Below, piece after piece: positions 1 to 8,918 of a stretch of 64,000 nucleotides of DNA. The notes beneath the pieces are model-generated. The model saw only the letters and a program-made list of their open reading frames with translations. It was not told the DNA's origin and did not search any database. This stretch comes from JBEVOS01 sp044226655 (lineage in GTDB: Bacteria; Pseudomonadota; Alphaproteobacteria; Caulobacterales; Aquidulcibacteraceae): assembly GCA_044226655.1 (NCBI GenBank), contig JBGAGO010000001.1, forward strand, positions 1 through 64,000. The letters run 5' to 3'. The position numbers were made by a program, and so were the translations under genes. The first letter of the stretch is position 1; every line of letters starts with the position of its first letter.

Positions 1-539
1 GCCCGCTGCAATTCGACATCCTGTCGATGGGCTCGCTCTTGGCGCTCAACCGGGCGCGGATCGCCGCCAATCCGCACATCGCGCGCTTTCTGGCGATCGC
101 GGCGGCGATCGCAGGCGCGCTCTATTTCGCGACCTACGCCCTCATCAACATCGCCGATGGCGCGCATGGCGTGAACATCATGCGCAACGTGATTTCCGGC
201 TGGCTGTGGGGGCAAGGGCGCCACATCTTCGTTTACAGCGTCGTCGGACTGGCGGCGGCGGCGATCATCGCGAACGTGATCACGGGCGCTCGCTGGGCGA
301 TGGCGCTAGGCCGCTTGCCGTTCGCACAATGGATCGGGCGCATCTCCTACGGCGCCTATCTCTACCATTTGCTGATCCTGTGGTTGGTCACGCAGATATT
401 GCCGCCGCTCCATCCGTGGAGCTTCGTGCGGCAGGCGACGATCTTCGCGATCGTCTATCCGACGACCCTGCTGGTCTCGCACCTTTCCTATCGCTTCATC
501 GAGCGGCCGGTTCTGCAATTGCGCAAGCGCTTCCCGTAA
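1..539 (+). CDS. Acyltransferase 3 family protein, C-terminal part (gene begins before the window)
   Basis: The frame is open from the first bases, so only the last 178 or so codons are present. They encode several hydrophobic segments followed by ISYGAYLYHL and SYRFIERP, motifs typical of the C-terminal half of OafA/NodX-type acyltransferases (PF01757). Known members sit in the inner membrane and move acetyl or other short acyl groups onto O-antigen, capsule or lipid sugars. The catalytic N-terminal part lies outside the window, so activity cannot be judged. A second, complete member of the family follows at 2250. A glycan-decorating role is inferred from the family and from the polysaccharide genes nearby. 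Confidence 0.85.
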   Translation, partial: PLQFDILSMGSLLALNRARIAANPHIARFLAIAAAIAGALYFATYALINIADGAHGVNIMRNVISGWLWGQGRHIFVYSVVGLAAAAIIANVITGARWAMALGRLPFAQWIGRISYGAYLYHLLILWLVTQILPPLHPWSFVRQATIFAIVYPTTLLVSHLSYRFIERPVLQLRKRFP

Positions 540-610
540 GCGCCATCAACGCGTCCATAGCCCTGCCCGCGACCGCGCTTCCGCGCAGGAGGCGACAAGG
601 CTTCGAAGCG

Positions 611-1696
611 TTACCTAAGCAGAGATTGGCGCATAGCCTCACCATTTGCTTTACGAGCGCCAATCCGCCAGTTTTCGCCATCATGATCGAGCCGATAAAG
701 GCCCATGCGCGCTTCGTAAGTGTCGCCCCAGTAAGGCTCGTCCAGCAATTCGTAAATGAAAGCGGCCTCAATCCGATAACGTGTCCGCATACTGCGATAA
801 TAGGCGACGCGCTGCATGAGATCGCGCCCGTTTGCCTCGTCGCTCTGGTCGACATTTCCGGAATTGAACTCTGTAATCCAAATCGGCTTCCCGTAGCCAT
901 GCAAGATTCCGAGATATTCCTCCGAAACGCCCGGATAGTCGTGCCAGACGGTGATGTCCCAATTGATGCCGTCCGCCTTCATGCGTTCGAACGCGCCCAA
1001 ATGGCCCCACCCGGCGGTGCCCATCGCGCCGCGTGCGCGCCGATCGCCTTCATGCAGACCGCGCGACAGGCCGGAGAGTGCGGCGCTCACTTTCGCCCAT
1101 CGCGGCCCAAAGTACTCGTCTGAACCTACGCCGCCGGCGCGCCCCCACTCGCAAGGATATTGCGTACCGTCGTCGCGCATCTCGCAGGGCCGCAGAATTG
1201 CATAAATCTCAAACTCGTTTCCAAGCTCCCAAACATGTATGCGGCCTCGGAACTGGCGCGCCCACGCACGCGCCTGTTCGAAACCGACATCGTGCAAGTG
1301 ACTGGCGCTCTCGCCTTCAAAGTCAGCGCCAGGCATGATGATTGGCAAAATGCCAATATGGCGCCGCTCAGCGAGCGTAAGCAGCTCGTCGAACGCATCG
1401 AACAGGTTCGTATCCCCGAGATTCACGCGGTACTGTGTAAAACCGGTCTCCCGAACCAGGTCGAGCTGCGCTTCGTAGGGAATACCCGGATAAGCCGAAA
1501 ACGGGTGGCCATTCACGCCCCAGATCAAGCCATCTTGGACGCGTCGGGCGGAGCTCTCTTCCGCGCCGGACGCGAACCCGTCGATCGCGGCGGCCCCGCT
1601 GCCGAGAACCAACGCGCGCCGGCTGGGCCGGATCACGCCATTCCATACGCGCGCGTTTCGCCCATCAGGGTGCGGAACATTTGCTTTGTCGGACAT
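611..1696 (-). CDS. Glycoside hydrolase-like protein (clan GH-A fold, GH5/GH39-type)
   Basis: A protein of about 361 residues. I chose the ATG at 1696 because GAGAGG sits just upstream; a longer in-frame start at 1759 has no such site. The N-terminus has Ser-Arg-Arg followed by a short hydrophobic stretch, which may be a weak Tat or Sec-type signal. HVWELGNEFE (Glu about 161) matches the acid/base Asn-Glu of clan GH-A enzymes. PIWITEFNS (Glu about 276) fits the nucleophile strand. Such enzymes cleave beta-glycosidic bonds with retention; the substrate cannot be read from the sequence. Within a surface-glycan locus it could trim or edit the polymer. Base composition is less GC-rich than the housekeeping part of the window, which suggests acquired DNA. 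Confidence 0.7.
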   Translation of the reverse strand: MSDKANVPHPDGRNARVWNGVIRPSRRALVLGSGAAAIDGFASGAEESSARRVQDGLIWGVNGHPFSAYPGIPYEAQLDLVRETGFTQYRVNLGDTNLFDAFDELLTLAERRHIGILPIIMPGADFEGESASHLHDVGFEQARAWARQFRGRIHVWELGNEFEIYAILRPCEMRDDGTQYPCEWGRAGGVGSDEYFGPRWAKVSAALSGLSRGLHEGDRRARGAMGTAGWGHLGAFERMKADGINWDITVWHDYPGVSEEYLGILHGYGKPIWITEFNSGNVDQSDEANGRDLMQRVAYYRSMRTRYRIEAAFIYELLDEPYWGDTYEARMGLYRLDHDGENWRIGARKANGEAMRQSLLR

Positions 1697-1864
1697 CTGC
1701 GCCCTCTCGCGCCCACCTCGCCGAACTGCACAAGATCGCGGCGTTCGCCGCCCCACCACAACACAACCAAGACGAACACTGCCGCCACGCTACCTCCGTC
1801 ATGGCGCCAAGCAGTGATAAAGGCTTGCAGTGCAACGTCAAAGCATTTGCGGCGATGATGCTTG

Positions 1865-2041
1865 ATGGACTGGGCCATTGCCGAGCGGCTCATCATCGGG
1901 GCAGGCTTTACGGGAGCAACGCTCGCAGGGCGCGCCGCCAATAAGCTTGACTTGGACGATAATCGTTGCCGCGATCGTGACGTCGTGTGTGTTCTAACAA
2001 GAGCGAGTTTCTCTATTGGCGGTTCTGAGTCTCTGAGGTGA
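1865..2041 (+). pseudogene. Remnant of a dinucleotide-binding enzyme, N-terminus (possibly UDP-galactopyranose mutase)
   Basis: A 58-codon open frame begins with a Rossmann-type nucleotide-binding motif, ERLIIGAGFTGATLAGR. This resembles the first beta-alpha unit of UDP-galactopyranose mutase (Glf) and related flavoproteins. After about 30 residues the similarity breaks down and the frame stops. An intact enzyme of this type would be several hundred residues long, so this is most likely a decayed gene start. Glf assignment is a guess from the GAGFTGAT pattern; another FAD or NAD-binding enzyme is possible. Confidence 0.45.
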
Positions 2042-2210
2042 CGGCGCAGAGGGCCTCGTCCCGATCGGGTTCGCCGACGATTTGGTCGGCCGGGGCGGCG
2101 CCTCCAGAAACTGGCCGGCCATATCCCGCCCCGACGCCGCCCACTATGCGCCTTTCACGGAACCGGCTATGGCCGCGTGGTCCGGCGTCGGGGCCACCGG
2201 AGATTTCTAG
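2037..2210 (+). pseudogene. Open frame without a start codon, probable C-terminal gene remnant
   Basis: This 57-codon frame lies directly behind the 1865-2041 remnant in a different frame and has no ATG, GTG or TTG near its beginning. Its translation looks protein-like (it includes GLVPIGFADDLVGRGGASRN) and ends at a TAG just before the acyltransferase gene. I do not recognise the family. It may be the tail of a gene whose front has been deleted. The rest of the 1697-2249 gap holds no gene I can support. Confidence 0.3.
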
Positions 2211-2249
2211 CGCGCCGTCGCCATTTTAGTCGTCGAGAGTTTGGACCTT

Positions 2250-3317
2250 ATGTTTTCGAACATTCAGGCGCTGCGGGGCTTGGCTGCCGTCATGGTCCTC
2301 GTGCTGCATATGCAGGCGATGCTCAACAGCAATCTTGGATCGCATTTCAACGCGTCATTTCTCGCAGCGGGCGTCGATATCTTCTTCGTCATCTCCGGCT
2401 TCGTCATGGTGTACGCAAACCGATCGATGACGTCGAACGCCATGACGTTTTGGCGCGGCCGCATCATCCGCATCGTCCCCCTCTATTGGCTGGCGACATT
2501 TTCCGCGATGGCGCTCTGGGCGATGGGCTTTCGGCCAAACGGGCTGCAGGCTTTTGACCAGGGCGACGTGATCGGCTCGCTGCTTTTTATACCGATCCAC
2601 CGAGCGGACGGACAGGCCGAGCCCATCGTCAGCCAAGGTTGGACGCTCACCTACGAAATGTTCTTTTATGCGTTGTTCGGCCTCGCCCTGGCGCTGCGCT
2701 CATTGCGCGGTGTCGTCATCGTTCTCGCCTCCCTCTTTCTGGGGCTGGCGTTGATCGGCTTGATCCCACACACGCCTCAGCTTCTCTACGACACGTTCAC
2801 CAGCTTTCTTCCGCTGGAATTCATCGCCGGATGCGCGCTAGGGCTATGGACCGCCAGCCAAAGAACGGCGCCCAGCCGGGTTTGGTCAGGCTGGATCCTT
2901 CTCATTGGGGGCCTCATCGCGCTTGCAATGAGCGAAATGTATCCGTCCTTGCCGACCGGGCCGAACAGCTTTTTGCGCGTGGCGACGTGGGGTGTTCCAA
3001 GCGCCGCGATCGTTACCGGCGCCGTCGTCCTCGAACTCAATAAGAAGGTCGTGACATCGAAGGCTATCTTGCTCGTTGGCGCTGCAAGCTATTCTCTCTA
3101 CCTGTTCCACCCGATCTTCGCGCAGAGCGTTGTCAAAGCAGCAGGCATGGTCGCAGCGCGGACGGGCCTTGCGCCAGTCCTGATCTTTCCGACGTTTGCT
3201 TTGGCGGTCGCAATCGCCATAGGCGCCTCTATCGCCGTCTACCTGTTGATCGAGCGCCCCATCACAAACGGACTGAACGCGCGCCTACGTCAGGGCAGGA
3301 TTCAAAGCGGGACCTAG
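2250..3317 (+). CDS. Acyltransferase 3 family membrane protein (O-acetyltransferase-like)
   Basis: A 355-residue polytopic protein. The ATG at 2250 gives the usual family start, MFSNIQALRGLAAVMVLVLH, where the conserved Arg and the His of the first membrane segment are expected catalytic residues. A TTG nine bases upstream is a weaker alternative. Further signatures are FFVISGFVM, WRGRIIRIVPLYW and the C-terminal SYSLYLFHPIF and LIERPI. Family members (PF01757) transfer acyl groups to sugars at the periplasmic face. Together with the truncated homologue at the window start it suggests a multiply acylated surface glycan. Its end overlaps the converging glycosyltransferase gene by 33 bp. Confidence 0.88.
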   Translation: MFSNIQALRGLAAVMVLVLHMQAMLNSNLGSHFNASFLAAGVDIFFVISGFVMVYANRSMTSNAMTFWRGRIIRIVPLYWLATFSAMALWAMGFRPNGLQAFDQGDVIGSLLFIPIHRADGQAEPIVSQGWTLTYEMFFYALFGLALALRSLRGVVIVLASLFLGLALIGLIPHTPQLLYDTFTSFLPLEFIAGCALGLWTASQRTAPSRVWSGWILLIGGLIALAMSEMYPSLPTGPNSFLRVATWGVPSAAIVTGAVVLELNKKVVTSKAILLVGAASYSLYLFHPIFAQSVVKAAGMVAARTGLAPVLIFPTFALAVAIAIGASIAVYLLIERPITNGLNARLRQGRIQSGT

Positions 3318-4403
3318 TTCGACTTCTTCCCCGGTGCGAAAGGACGGCAAATTATCCGTCCACACGCGCGCGGGCGCGGGACCGATGATATTACAGCGCA
3401 ATAGACTATCGCTCGATTCGTAGCGGCGCGTGCCGGAATAGGCGAGATCGCCGCTCGGCCATTTCTTCAGCGCGCCGGCAAGACGGAAGCGCTCCAATCC
3501 CCGCTGATAGTGATGCGTGTAGGAGAACATGGGGTCGAAACGCGCGTTGAGCTCGTCGCTGAACTTGAGATGCAGCACGGCGAGCATAACGGGCGCTCTG
3601 CGGCCATTCGTCGATTCATGCGGATAGGGATAACGGAATCCCTCGCCGATATGATTGATAGGCGTCTTAAAGATTGCGCTCATGGGCCGTGGCCACCAGC
3701 GTGCGAGCGCCGGCATCATGGATATAGGCACGCGGTCCACAAAACGGTCGACCTGCCCCGCGATCATATAGTCGATCCAGCCGCGCCGCGCTTCGCGCTC
3801 CAGCGTCGAGAACAGCCGGCAGCGCGGACCGCCAAGAACCTCGAGCTTGCGCTCCGTGTGCGTGCGCCATGGCCGCTCCGGCAGAGCGCGGATGATGTAG
3901 TCCTTGTCGAACCGATTCATCGTCTCGAGAATCGAGCCGGACGCCGTGCGCGCAGAGACGCCCGCCCACGAGCCTTCCGGATAGAGGTCGACCATGATGG
4001 CGAAGAAGCAATCCGCGCCGCTCTGCGCGTAGGAGGACACGAAGGCGGCGAGCGGAGTCGATTCCATCTGCGAGTAGACCAGCAGCTCATCGCAATCGAG
4101 GTAGATCGCCCAGCTCCCCGCGGCGTGCGTATGAAGGAGCTCACTGATCCAATCAGTCCCGTAGTTCGATTCCAGGAAGGAATCGGGCGTGTGGTAAACG
4201 ATGCATCCTGGTTCGGAGAGCAGGTATTCCGTCGTTCCGTCTTTTGAATCATTGTCGATGAAGATGAAGGTCTCGACGCCGATGGCGCGGTGATGCGCGA
4301 TGAAATGCGGCAGAAGGGCAATCTCGTCCCGTACGGGACACACGATCGGAATATCGCCGTCGCTCGCGCGATACTGCTTCCTGCTAAGCAGCCTGAGCGC
4401 CAT
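3285..4403 (-). CDS. Glycosyltransferase family 2-like protein (PF13704 type)
   Basis: A predicted soluble protein of about 372 residues. The N-terminal part shows a GT-A nucleotide-sugar fold: IVCPVRDEIALLPHFIAHH, then FIFIDNDSKDGTTEYL, then IYLDCDELLVY, where the D-x-D/E acts as the metal-binding site. This pattern is that of the Glyco_tranf_2_4 group, found in polysaccharide loci. I prefer the ATG at 4403, with GGGGGA and AAGGAGG upstream; an ATG at 4451 would add 16 residues but lacks a ribosome site. The C-terminal 150 residues are not recognised. Donor and acceptor sugars are unknown. It converges on the acyltransferase and diverges from the polymerase gene. Confidence 0.75.
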   Translation of the reverse strand: MALRLLSRKQYRASDGDIPIVCPVRDEIALLPHFIAHHRAIGVETFIFIDNDSKDGTTEYLLSEPGCIVYHTPDSFLESNYGTDWISELLHTHAAGSWAIYLDCDELLVYSQMESTPLAAFVSSYAQSGADCFFAIMVDLYPEGSWAGVSARTASGSILETMNRFDKDYIIRALPERPWRTHTERKLEVLGGPRCRLFSTLEREARRGWIDYMIAGQVDRFVDRVPISMMPALARWWPRPMSAIFKTPINHIGEGFRYPYPHESTNGRRAPVMLAVLHLKFSDELNARFDPMFSYTHHYQRGLERFRLAGALKKWPSGDLAYSGTRRYESSDSLLRCNIIGPAPARVWTDNLPSFRTGEEVELGPALNPALT

Positions 4404-4616
4404 GCGCCGATCCCCCGTCCCCTCCTTCTTGTCCGTCGCCGCCCGATCCATCGTCAAGCGCGCCGCCCTAGGTCGGCGAAGTCAGCTATTTTTATAAGCA
4501 CTGCGGATTGCGGCCAACGTCGCGCCTGCTTCGCGAAGTTGCGCGCGGGGGGCCCGCCCGTCAGCCATCAGGTCGCGCACGCAGTCGATCAACCAATAAG
4601 GGTTCGGCGCTGTCCT

Positions 4617-4645
4617 TTGACATGCGGCTGCACAAACCTTGCATT
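4617..4645 (+). promoter_or_regulatory. Candidate sigma-70 type promoter for the Wzy-like gene
   Basis: TTGACA at 4617-4622 is followed after 17 bp by TGCATT at 4640-4645. The -35 hexamer is perfect and the -10 is poor. It is the best promoter-like match in the 340-bp divergent gap 4404-4742, which otherwise holds no gene that I can support. Confidence 0.3.
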
Positions 4646-4742
4646 GGCCCAAACGTCCGAATGCGCTACGCCGCCTTCACCCGGCGCTGGACCGAAACGA
4701 TGCGGCATAATGGCGCGCGCCGGCCAAAGGTTGGACTTTACC

Positions 4743-6149
4743 ATGGACGTCGTCTGGCTCGGGATCGGATTTCTGCTCGCCGGCCTCGCCGCAACCGCCC
4801 CGCTGCGATGGGCGATGGCGATCGTCTTCACTTGCCTTCCGTTCGGCGGAACCCAGGTCTTCAACACCGGCGGCGATCCGATCCTGTTGCCGGTCGTCGT
4901 GAGCCTGGGCTTTCTGGCGCGCCACGCGATCAGCATGTTTTCCCGCCCATTGCGGCTCCAGTTTTTTTTGCTGATGCGGACGGAGCTGCCGATTCTGGCG
5001 TTTCTCGCCTACGCACTGGTCTCCGGCCTCTTCTTTCCGCGTCTGTTCGCGGGCGCCGTCGATGTGGTGCCACAATCGTCGGCGCCGCCCACACCTCTCG
5101 ATCCGTCGATGATCTCGTTTCCGCAGCTCGCTTATCTGAGTGTCGCCGTTTACCTTTATCTCGCGCTCCGGCAGGCATTGCTGCGTGTGGGGATCATCTG
5201 GGCGCTCTATGCGCTCCTGCTGCAGATTTCGTTCATCGGCGGCATCGGATTTCTCCAAGGCGTGCTCGCGCAGGTCAATGTCCGCCTCGACATGACGTGG
5301 ATCGTCAACGCCCAGGGCTACGGCTTGGCGTTCGATCAAATCGTCAATGGCTTTGGACGCGTGAGCGCCGTGTTCCCAGAGGCGTCCTCGTTCGCATCCT
5401 GGGGCGCCGGCGCGTTGCCGTTCTGCTATGCGCTCTATCTCAATCCTCTCAACCGCGTTCTTTCGAACCTCGCCTTTGGGCTTCTCGTGATCCTCGGCAT
5501 CGCGATGCTGTTGTCGACGTCGTCCACAGCCTATGGCGCTATTGCGATCATCGCTGCTTTCGCGTGCGTGCACGCACTGCTCGATTCTGATGCGCAGCGC
5601 CGCGAGCGCGGTCTCGTAATTATCATCGCGGGCGGCCTCCTGTTCGCCATCCTCACCATTCTCGCCTTCTCGTCGGACGCCGGCTTCCTCGGCCGGCTGC
5701 GCGGCATCATCGAAACCATGACGGTCAGCAAAGCAACAAGCGAGAGCGGACTTCAACGCGGCGAATGGGCGGCGCGTTCGCTTCAGAACGGCTGGGACAC
5801 GGCGCTGCTCGGCGTTGGCTATGGCGCAGCCCGGTCGTCCGGCATTTTTCACTCCTTGTTTGGGCTGGTCGGCGCTCCCGGTCTGCTGCTGTTCTTGGCG
5901 GTAGTGACGCCACCCATTCTGCGCGCGTTCAAACGACCGCACACCGGCGAAGAGGCGGTCGCTTCCGCCGCAAGCTTTGGCCTGTTCGGTTCGCTGGCGG
6001 CCATGGCGCTCGTGGCGCCGGACCTGTCTTTGGCCAACGCGTTTTGGGCGTTCCTACCGCTTGCAGCCGCGCCGCTCGCCGAACGCGCAACATTGCTCGC
6101 AATGGTTGATCAAGGCGCGAACGCTGTGCGTAGGACGAGCCCCGTATGA
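4743..6149 (+). CDS. O-antigen polymerase-like (Wzy-type) polytopic membrane protein
   Basis: A 468-residue protein with about ten to twelve hydrophobic segments and a long polar loop in its second half, the usual layout of Wzy/O-antigen ligase family proteins. Sequence conservation in that family is low, so the call rests on topology, on the loop motif RVSAVFPEASSFASW and on the glycan-locus setting. Wzy proteins link undecaprenyl-PP repeat units at the periplasmic face. The ATG at 4743 opens directly on a membrane segment (MDVVWLGIGFLLAGLAA). A longer frame running back to 4290 overlaps the divergent glycosyltransferase and reads as non-coding. A second polymerase/ligase candidate is at 29346. 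Confidence 0.7.
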   Translation: MDVVWLGIGFLLAGLAATAPLRWAMAIVFTCLPFGGTQVFNTGGDPILLPVVVSLGFLARHAISMFSRPLRLQFFLLMRTELPILAFLAYALVSGLFFPRLFAGAVDVVPQSSAPPTPLDPSMISFPQLAYLSVAVYLYLALRQALLRVGIIWALYALLLQISFIGGIGFLQGVLAQVNVRLDMTWIVNAQGYGLAFDQIVNGFGRVSAVFPEASSFASWGAGALPFCYALYLNPLNRVLSNLAFGLLVILGIAMLLSTSSTAYGAIAIIAAFACVHALLDSDAQRRERGLVIIIAGGLLFAILTILAFSSDAGFLGRLRGIIETMTVSKATSESGLQRGEWAARSLQNGWDTALLGVGYGAARSSGIFHSLFGLVGAPGLLLFLAVVTPPILRAFKRPHTGEEAVASAASFGLFGSLAAMALVAPDLSLANAFWAFLPLAAAPLAERATLLAMVDQGANAVRRTSPV

Positions 6150-6221
6150 TAAGGCCCCTCGGGAAGGTGCGAGCCCGAAGACGAGGATGGTGACACGAAA
6201 ACGTGCGCGTCGACACGCCGC

Positions 6222-7205
6222 TCACACGTTGGAATCGTTGGCGCCCAGATAATTTGTCACGTAGTCGCGCACGCCTTCCTCGATCGAAGTGAACGGCGCA
6301 CCGTATCCGAGCGCACGCAGACGACGCATGTCCGCCTCCGTGAAGTACTGATAGCGTGCGCGGATCGCCTCTGGCGTATCAATGTAGTTGATCTCGGGTG
6401 TACGCCCGAGCGCCGCGAAAAGCGCCTTGGCGAGATCGGCGAAGCTTCGCGCCTGCCCGGCGCCGACGTTGAGAATGCCGCCCTGAATGCCGTTGCGCAG
6501 CAGCCAATCGATCACGGCCGCGCAATCCTTCACGTAGATGAAATCCCGCAACTGGCCGCCGTCGGGATAATTCGGATTGTGCGAGCGGAAGAGCGTCACC
6601 GGCTCGCCTGACATGGCGGCCGGGTACATGTGCGCCACGACGCTTTTTTGACCGCCCTTATGCTGTTCGTTCGGGCCATAGACGTTGAAGAATTTGAGCC
6701 CTGACCAGACAGGCGGCGCGCGTCCTGTGGCGGCGCTCCTGAGTGCGTAGAGATCGAACGCCTTCTTCGACCAGCCATAGGCGTTGAGAGGCGCAAGGCG
6801 CTCATTAGACTTGAAGGTGTTGTCGTCGACGAAACCTTCTCCGCCGTCGCCATAGGTCGCCGCCGATGAAGCGTAGACGAGGGGCAAGCGCTTTTCCGCA
6901 CACCAATTCCAAAGCAGGCGCGAGAGCGTGATGTTGGTGCGCGTGATGAGCTCCATGTCGAGCTCCGTCGTCGCGGAGATCGCGCCCATATGAACCACCG
7001 CCTCGACATCATGTCGCGCCAAGAAATCGAACAGTTCATCCGGCAAGACAAAAGCCGCCAGTTTCCGTTTCGCGAGATTGATGTCCCGCAGATCGCCCGC
7101 CTCGAGCGGCAAATCGCACACCGCGACATCCGCGCGCTCCGCCAGACGTGCGGCCACGTTCGAGCCGATGAAACCCGCCCCGCCGGTTACCATGATCATG
7201 CCCAT
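6222..7205 (-). CDS. hldD: ADP-L-glycero-D-manno-heptose 6-epimerase
   Basis: A 327-residue extended short-chain dehydrogenase. GGAGFIGSNVA is the NADP-binding loop, YASSAATYGDG the catalytic Ser/Thr strand and YGWSKKAFD the Tyr-x-x-x-Lys pair. FNVYGPNEQHKGGQKS is diagnostic for HldD (RfaD), and the length matches the family. The enzyme turns ADP-D-glycero-D-manno-heptose into the L,D form used in the LPS inner core. It has its own transcription unit, divergent from nothing close: the 261-bp gap upstream to the TetR gene carries no other gene. Note that the separate heptose genes at 17108 and 19308 look like the GDP-heptose route instead, so two heptose pathways may coexist. Confidence 0.93.
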   Translation of the reverse strand: MGMIMVTGGAGFIGSNVAARLAERADVAVCDLPLEAGDLRDINLAKRKLAAFVLPDELFDFLARHDVEAVVHMGAISATTELDMELITRTNITLSRLLWNWCAEKRLPLVYASSAATYGDGGEGFVDDNTFKSNERLAPLNAYGWSKKAFDLYALRSAATGRAPPVWSGLKFFNVYGPNEQHKGGQKSVVAHMYPAAMSGEPVTLFRSHNPNYPDGGQLRDFIYVKDCAAVIDWLLRNGIQGGILNVGAGQARSFADLAKALFAALGRTPEINYIDTPEAIRARYQYFTEADMRRLRALGYGAPFTSIEEGVRDYVTNYLGANDSNV

Positions 7206-7466
7206 AGACGATTTATCCGCGTAGAAATCTCAACGATACGCACAAACGGCCCATCGACCGCGAACGCAGCTTTCGGGCCAATTCCATGGCGCTCAAAGCC
7301 GCTGCTCGAAGGCGCTCATTGCGCAATACCATATTGCCTCTCCACCGCGCCCAGCCCCTTCCCTTCCTTCACTTCTGACGGCGCGGGGGCACGCGCAGCG
7401 CCATGGACGGCTAGAACCTCTCCGTCCGGAGTCGGCGGGCCAAGCCCTGCGCCCGCCGGCGGCCGC

Positions 7467-8060
7467 TCACGCACGCAGGCCCTCGATCAGTGCGTCGCAG
7501 GTTCGGCTCATCGCGCGCGCGCTGAGTTTCGGGTTCCATAATTTCTGCAGCACCAGGCCCTGCAGCATCGCGACCATGGCCGCGGCCAGCGCGGCTTTAT
7601 CGAGGTCGGCGCGCAGCGCGCCCGAGGCCTGGCCGCGCGCGATCAGCGTTTCCAGCGCGCGGCGGGGCGTGTCGACGCCTTCCTTCACCGATGCGAGAAT
7701 CGCCTCGTCGAGCAGCGCTTCGGCCCATGTCATCAGCGAGATGCGCCGCTTCTGATCGTCGGAACCGGCGAGATAGGCTTCGAGGAAGCGCTGCGCGACT
7801 GCTTTGAGCGCGGCAACCGGATCGGGATCGTCGATCGACAGCGCCGCGCGTTCTTCCTCGTGGCGAGTCTCGGCGATCGCGAGCACGAGCTCCTTCTTGC
7901 TCTGGAAATAATTGTAGACGGCGCCGGCCGACAAGCCCGCCTCGGCGAAGATCTCCTGCAGGGTTGCGCCTTGAAAGCCCGCCCGCGCGAAACAGGCGCG
8001 CGCCGCCGCGATGATGGCGTTGCGCCGTTCCTGCTTGTAGGCCGGTGAAACGCGCGGCAT
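7467..8060 (-). CDS. TetR/AcrR family transcriptional regulator
   Basis: A 197-residue protein whose N-terminal helix-turn-helix is clear: RNAIIAAARACFARAGF, then TLQEIFAEAGLSAGAVYNYF, then SKKELV. The ligand domain (residues about 75-197) is not assignable. The ATG at 8060 lies one base after the stop of the upstream methyltransferase (TGA-G-ATG), so the two are translationally coupled. By family logic it represses its own operon when no ligand is bound. The palindrome at 8919-8942, just upstream of the first gene, is the obvious operator. The ligand is unknown. Confidence 0.9.
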   Translation of the reverse strand: MPRVSPAYKQERRNAIIAAARACFARAGFQGATLQEIFAEAGLSAGAVYNYFQSKKELVLAIAETRHEEERAALSIDDPDPVAALKAVAQRFLEAYLAGSDDQKRRISLMTWAEALLDEAILASVKEGVDTPRRALETLIARGQASGALRADLDKAALAAAMVAMLQGLVLQKLWNPKLSARAMSRTCDALIEGLRA

Positions 8061-8061
8061 C

Positions 8062-8907
8062 TCAAACCGGCTCCGCCAGCGCGACGCGATAGAATTCGTA
8101 GCCCTCCTTCGCCTTAGCGTCGCCGAAATAGAGCGCGCGATAGTCCGCCGCGCCGAGATCGGCGATCCGCCGCAAGCCATGGCCGCGCAGAAACCCATCG
8201 AGCGCTTCCGGCTTGATGCCGAACGTCCACGGCTCGCCGATGCGCCGCAGATTGCGAAGCAGCGGATTAAGCCCCGGCGCATCGAACACGCCGGCGACCG
8301 CGTCGGCGTGAACATAGGTGAAGATGAGGCGCGCCTTGAACGCGGCGACGGCGCCAAGCACCTCGCTGACTGACGCGCTGTCGAGATAATTCGTCACGCC
8401 TTCCCAGATGAACAGGCTGCGCGCCTCCGGCGCATAGCCGGCAGACAGGAGCCGCGGGCCGATAGCGTCATGCTGAAAATCGATGGGCACGCGCGTGAGA
8501 TGCGCGGGCGGCGGCCCAAGCCGGCGCGCTTTGCGCGTCAGCAGCTCGGCGCGGTCCAGCTCGAACACGCGCGCCGACGCCAAGGCCGGCAATCTGAGCG
8601 CGCGGCAATCATAGCCTGCGCCGAGCATGACGATCTGTTCAGCGCCCTCCCGGCATTCCTCGATCACCCAATCGTCGATAAGCCGCGTGCGCGCGACGCC
8701 CGAGGTGCGTGCGCCGGGTGCGCGGCGATGCGCGTAGAGCTCAAGCGCGCGCCGGAACGGCCGCCAGCGCGCGCCCACGACGGCCGCGCGCTCGAGCGGC
8801 GAGAGGAAGCGGCGAGCATAGGGATCGTCGAACAGGCGCTTGCCCGCCGGCTTCGCGGTTTCGAGGGCGCGAAAGGCGGCCATATTCGCGGCGGTGCGGC
8901 TGATCAC
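8062..8907 (-). CDS. Class I SAM-dependent methyltransferase, leucine carboxymethyltransferase-like family
   Basis: A 281-residue protein. VMLGAGYDCRALRL is the SAM-binding glycine motif and VFELDR the acidic end of beta-2. FIWEGVTNYLD matches the PF04072 / TIGR00027 group of putative methyltransferases. The start is a GTG at 8907, fixed by a strong AGGAGG seven bases upstream. Members make O-methyl derivatives of small molecules, but most have no known substrate. It is the first gene of a two-gene operon with the TetR regulator, and an operator-like palindrome overlaps the presumed promoter. It could modify or detoxify the compound sensed by that regulator (inference). Confidence 0.85.
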   Translation of the reverse strand: MISRTAANMAAFRALETAKPAGKRLFDDPYARRFLSPLERAAVVGARWRPFRRALELYAHRRAPGARTSGVARTRLIDDWVIEECREGAEQIVMLGAGYDCRALRLPALASARVFELDRAELLTRKARRLGPPPAHLTRVPIDFQHDAIGPRLLSAGYAPEARSLFIWEGVTNYLDSASVSEVLGAVAAFKARLIFTYVHADAVAGVFDAPGLNPLLRNLRRIGEPWTFGIKPEALDGFLRGHGLRRIADLGAADYRALYFGDAKAKEGYEFYRVALAEPV

Positions 8908-8918
8908 GACGAGCCTCC

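Noticed and set aside
206..1123. Long plus-strand open frame across the acyltransferase end and the hydrolase gene
   Set aside because: Its translation is Arg/Pro/Ala-rich without family motifs and lies antisense to a gene with clear GH-A active-site motifs; an effect of high GC.
1633..1941. Minus-strand 102-codon frame with a hydrophobic stretch (VAAVFVLVVLWWGG)
   Set aside because: It overlaps the hydrolase N-terminus and the remnant on the other strand, has no ribosome site and no recognisable family. One chance hydrophobic run is not enough.
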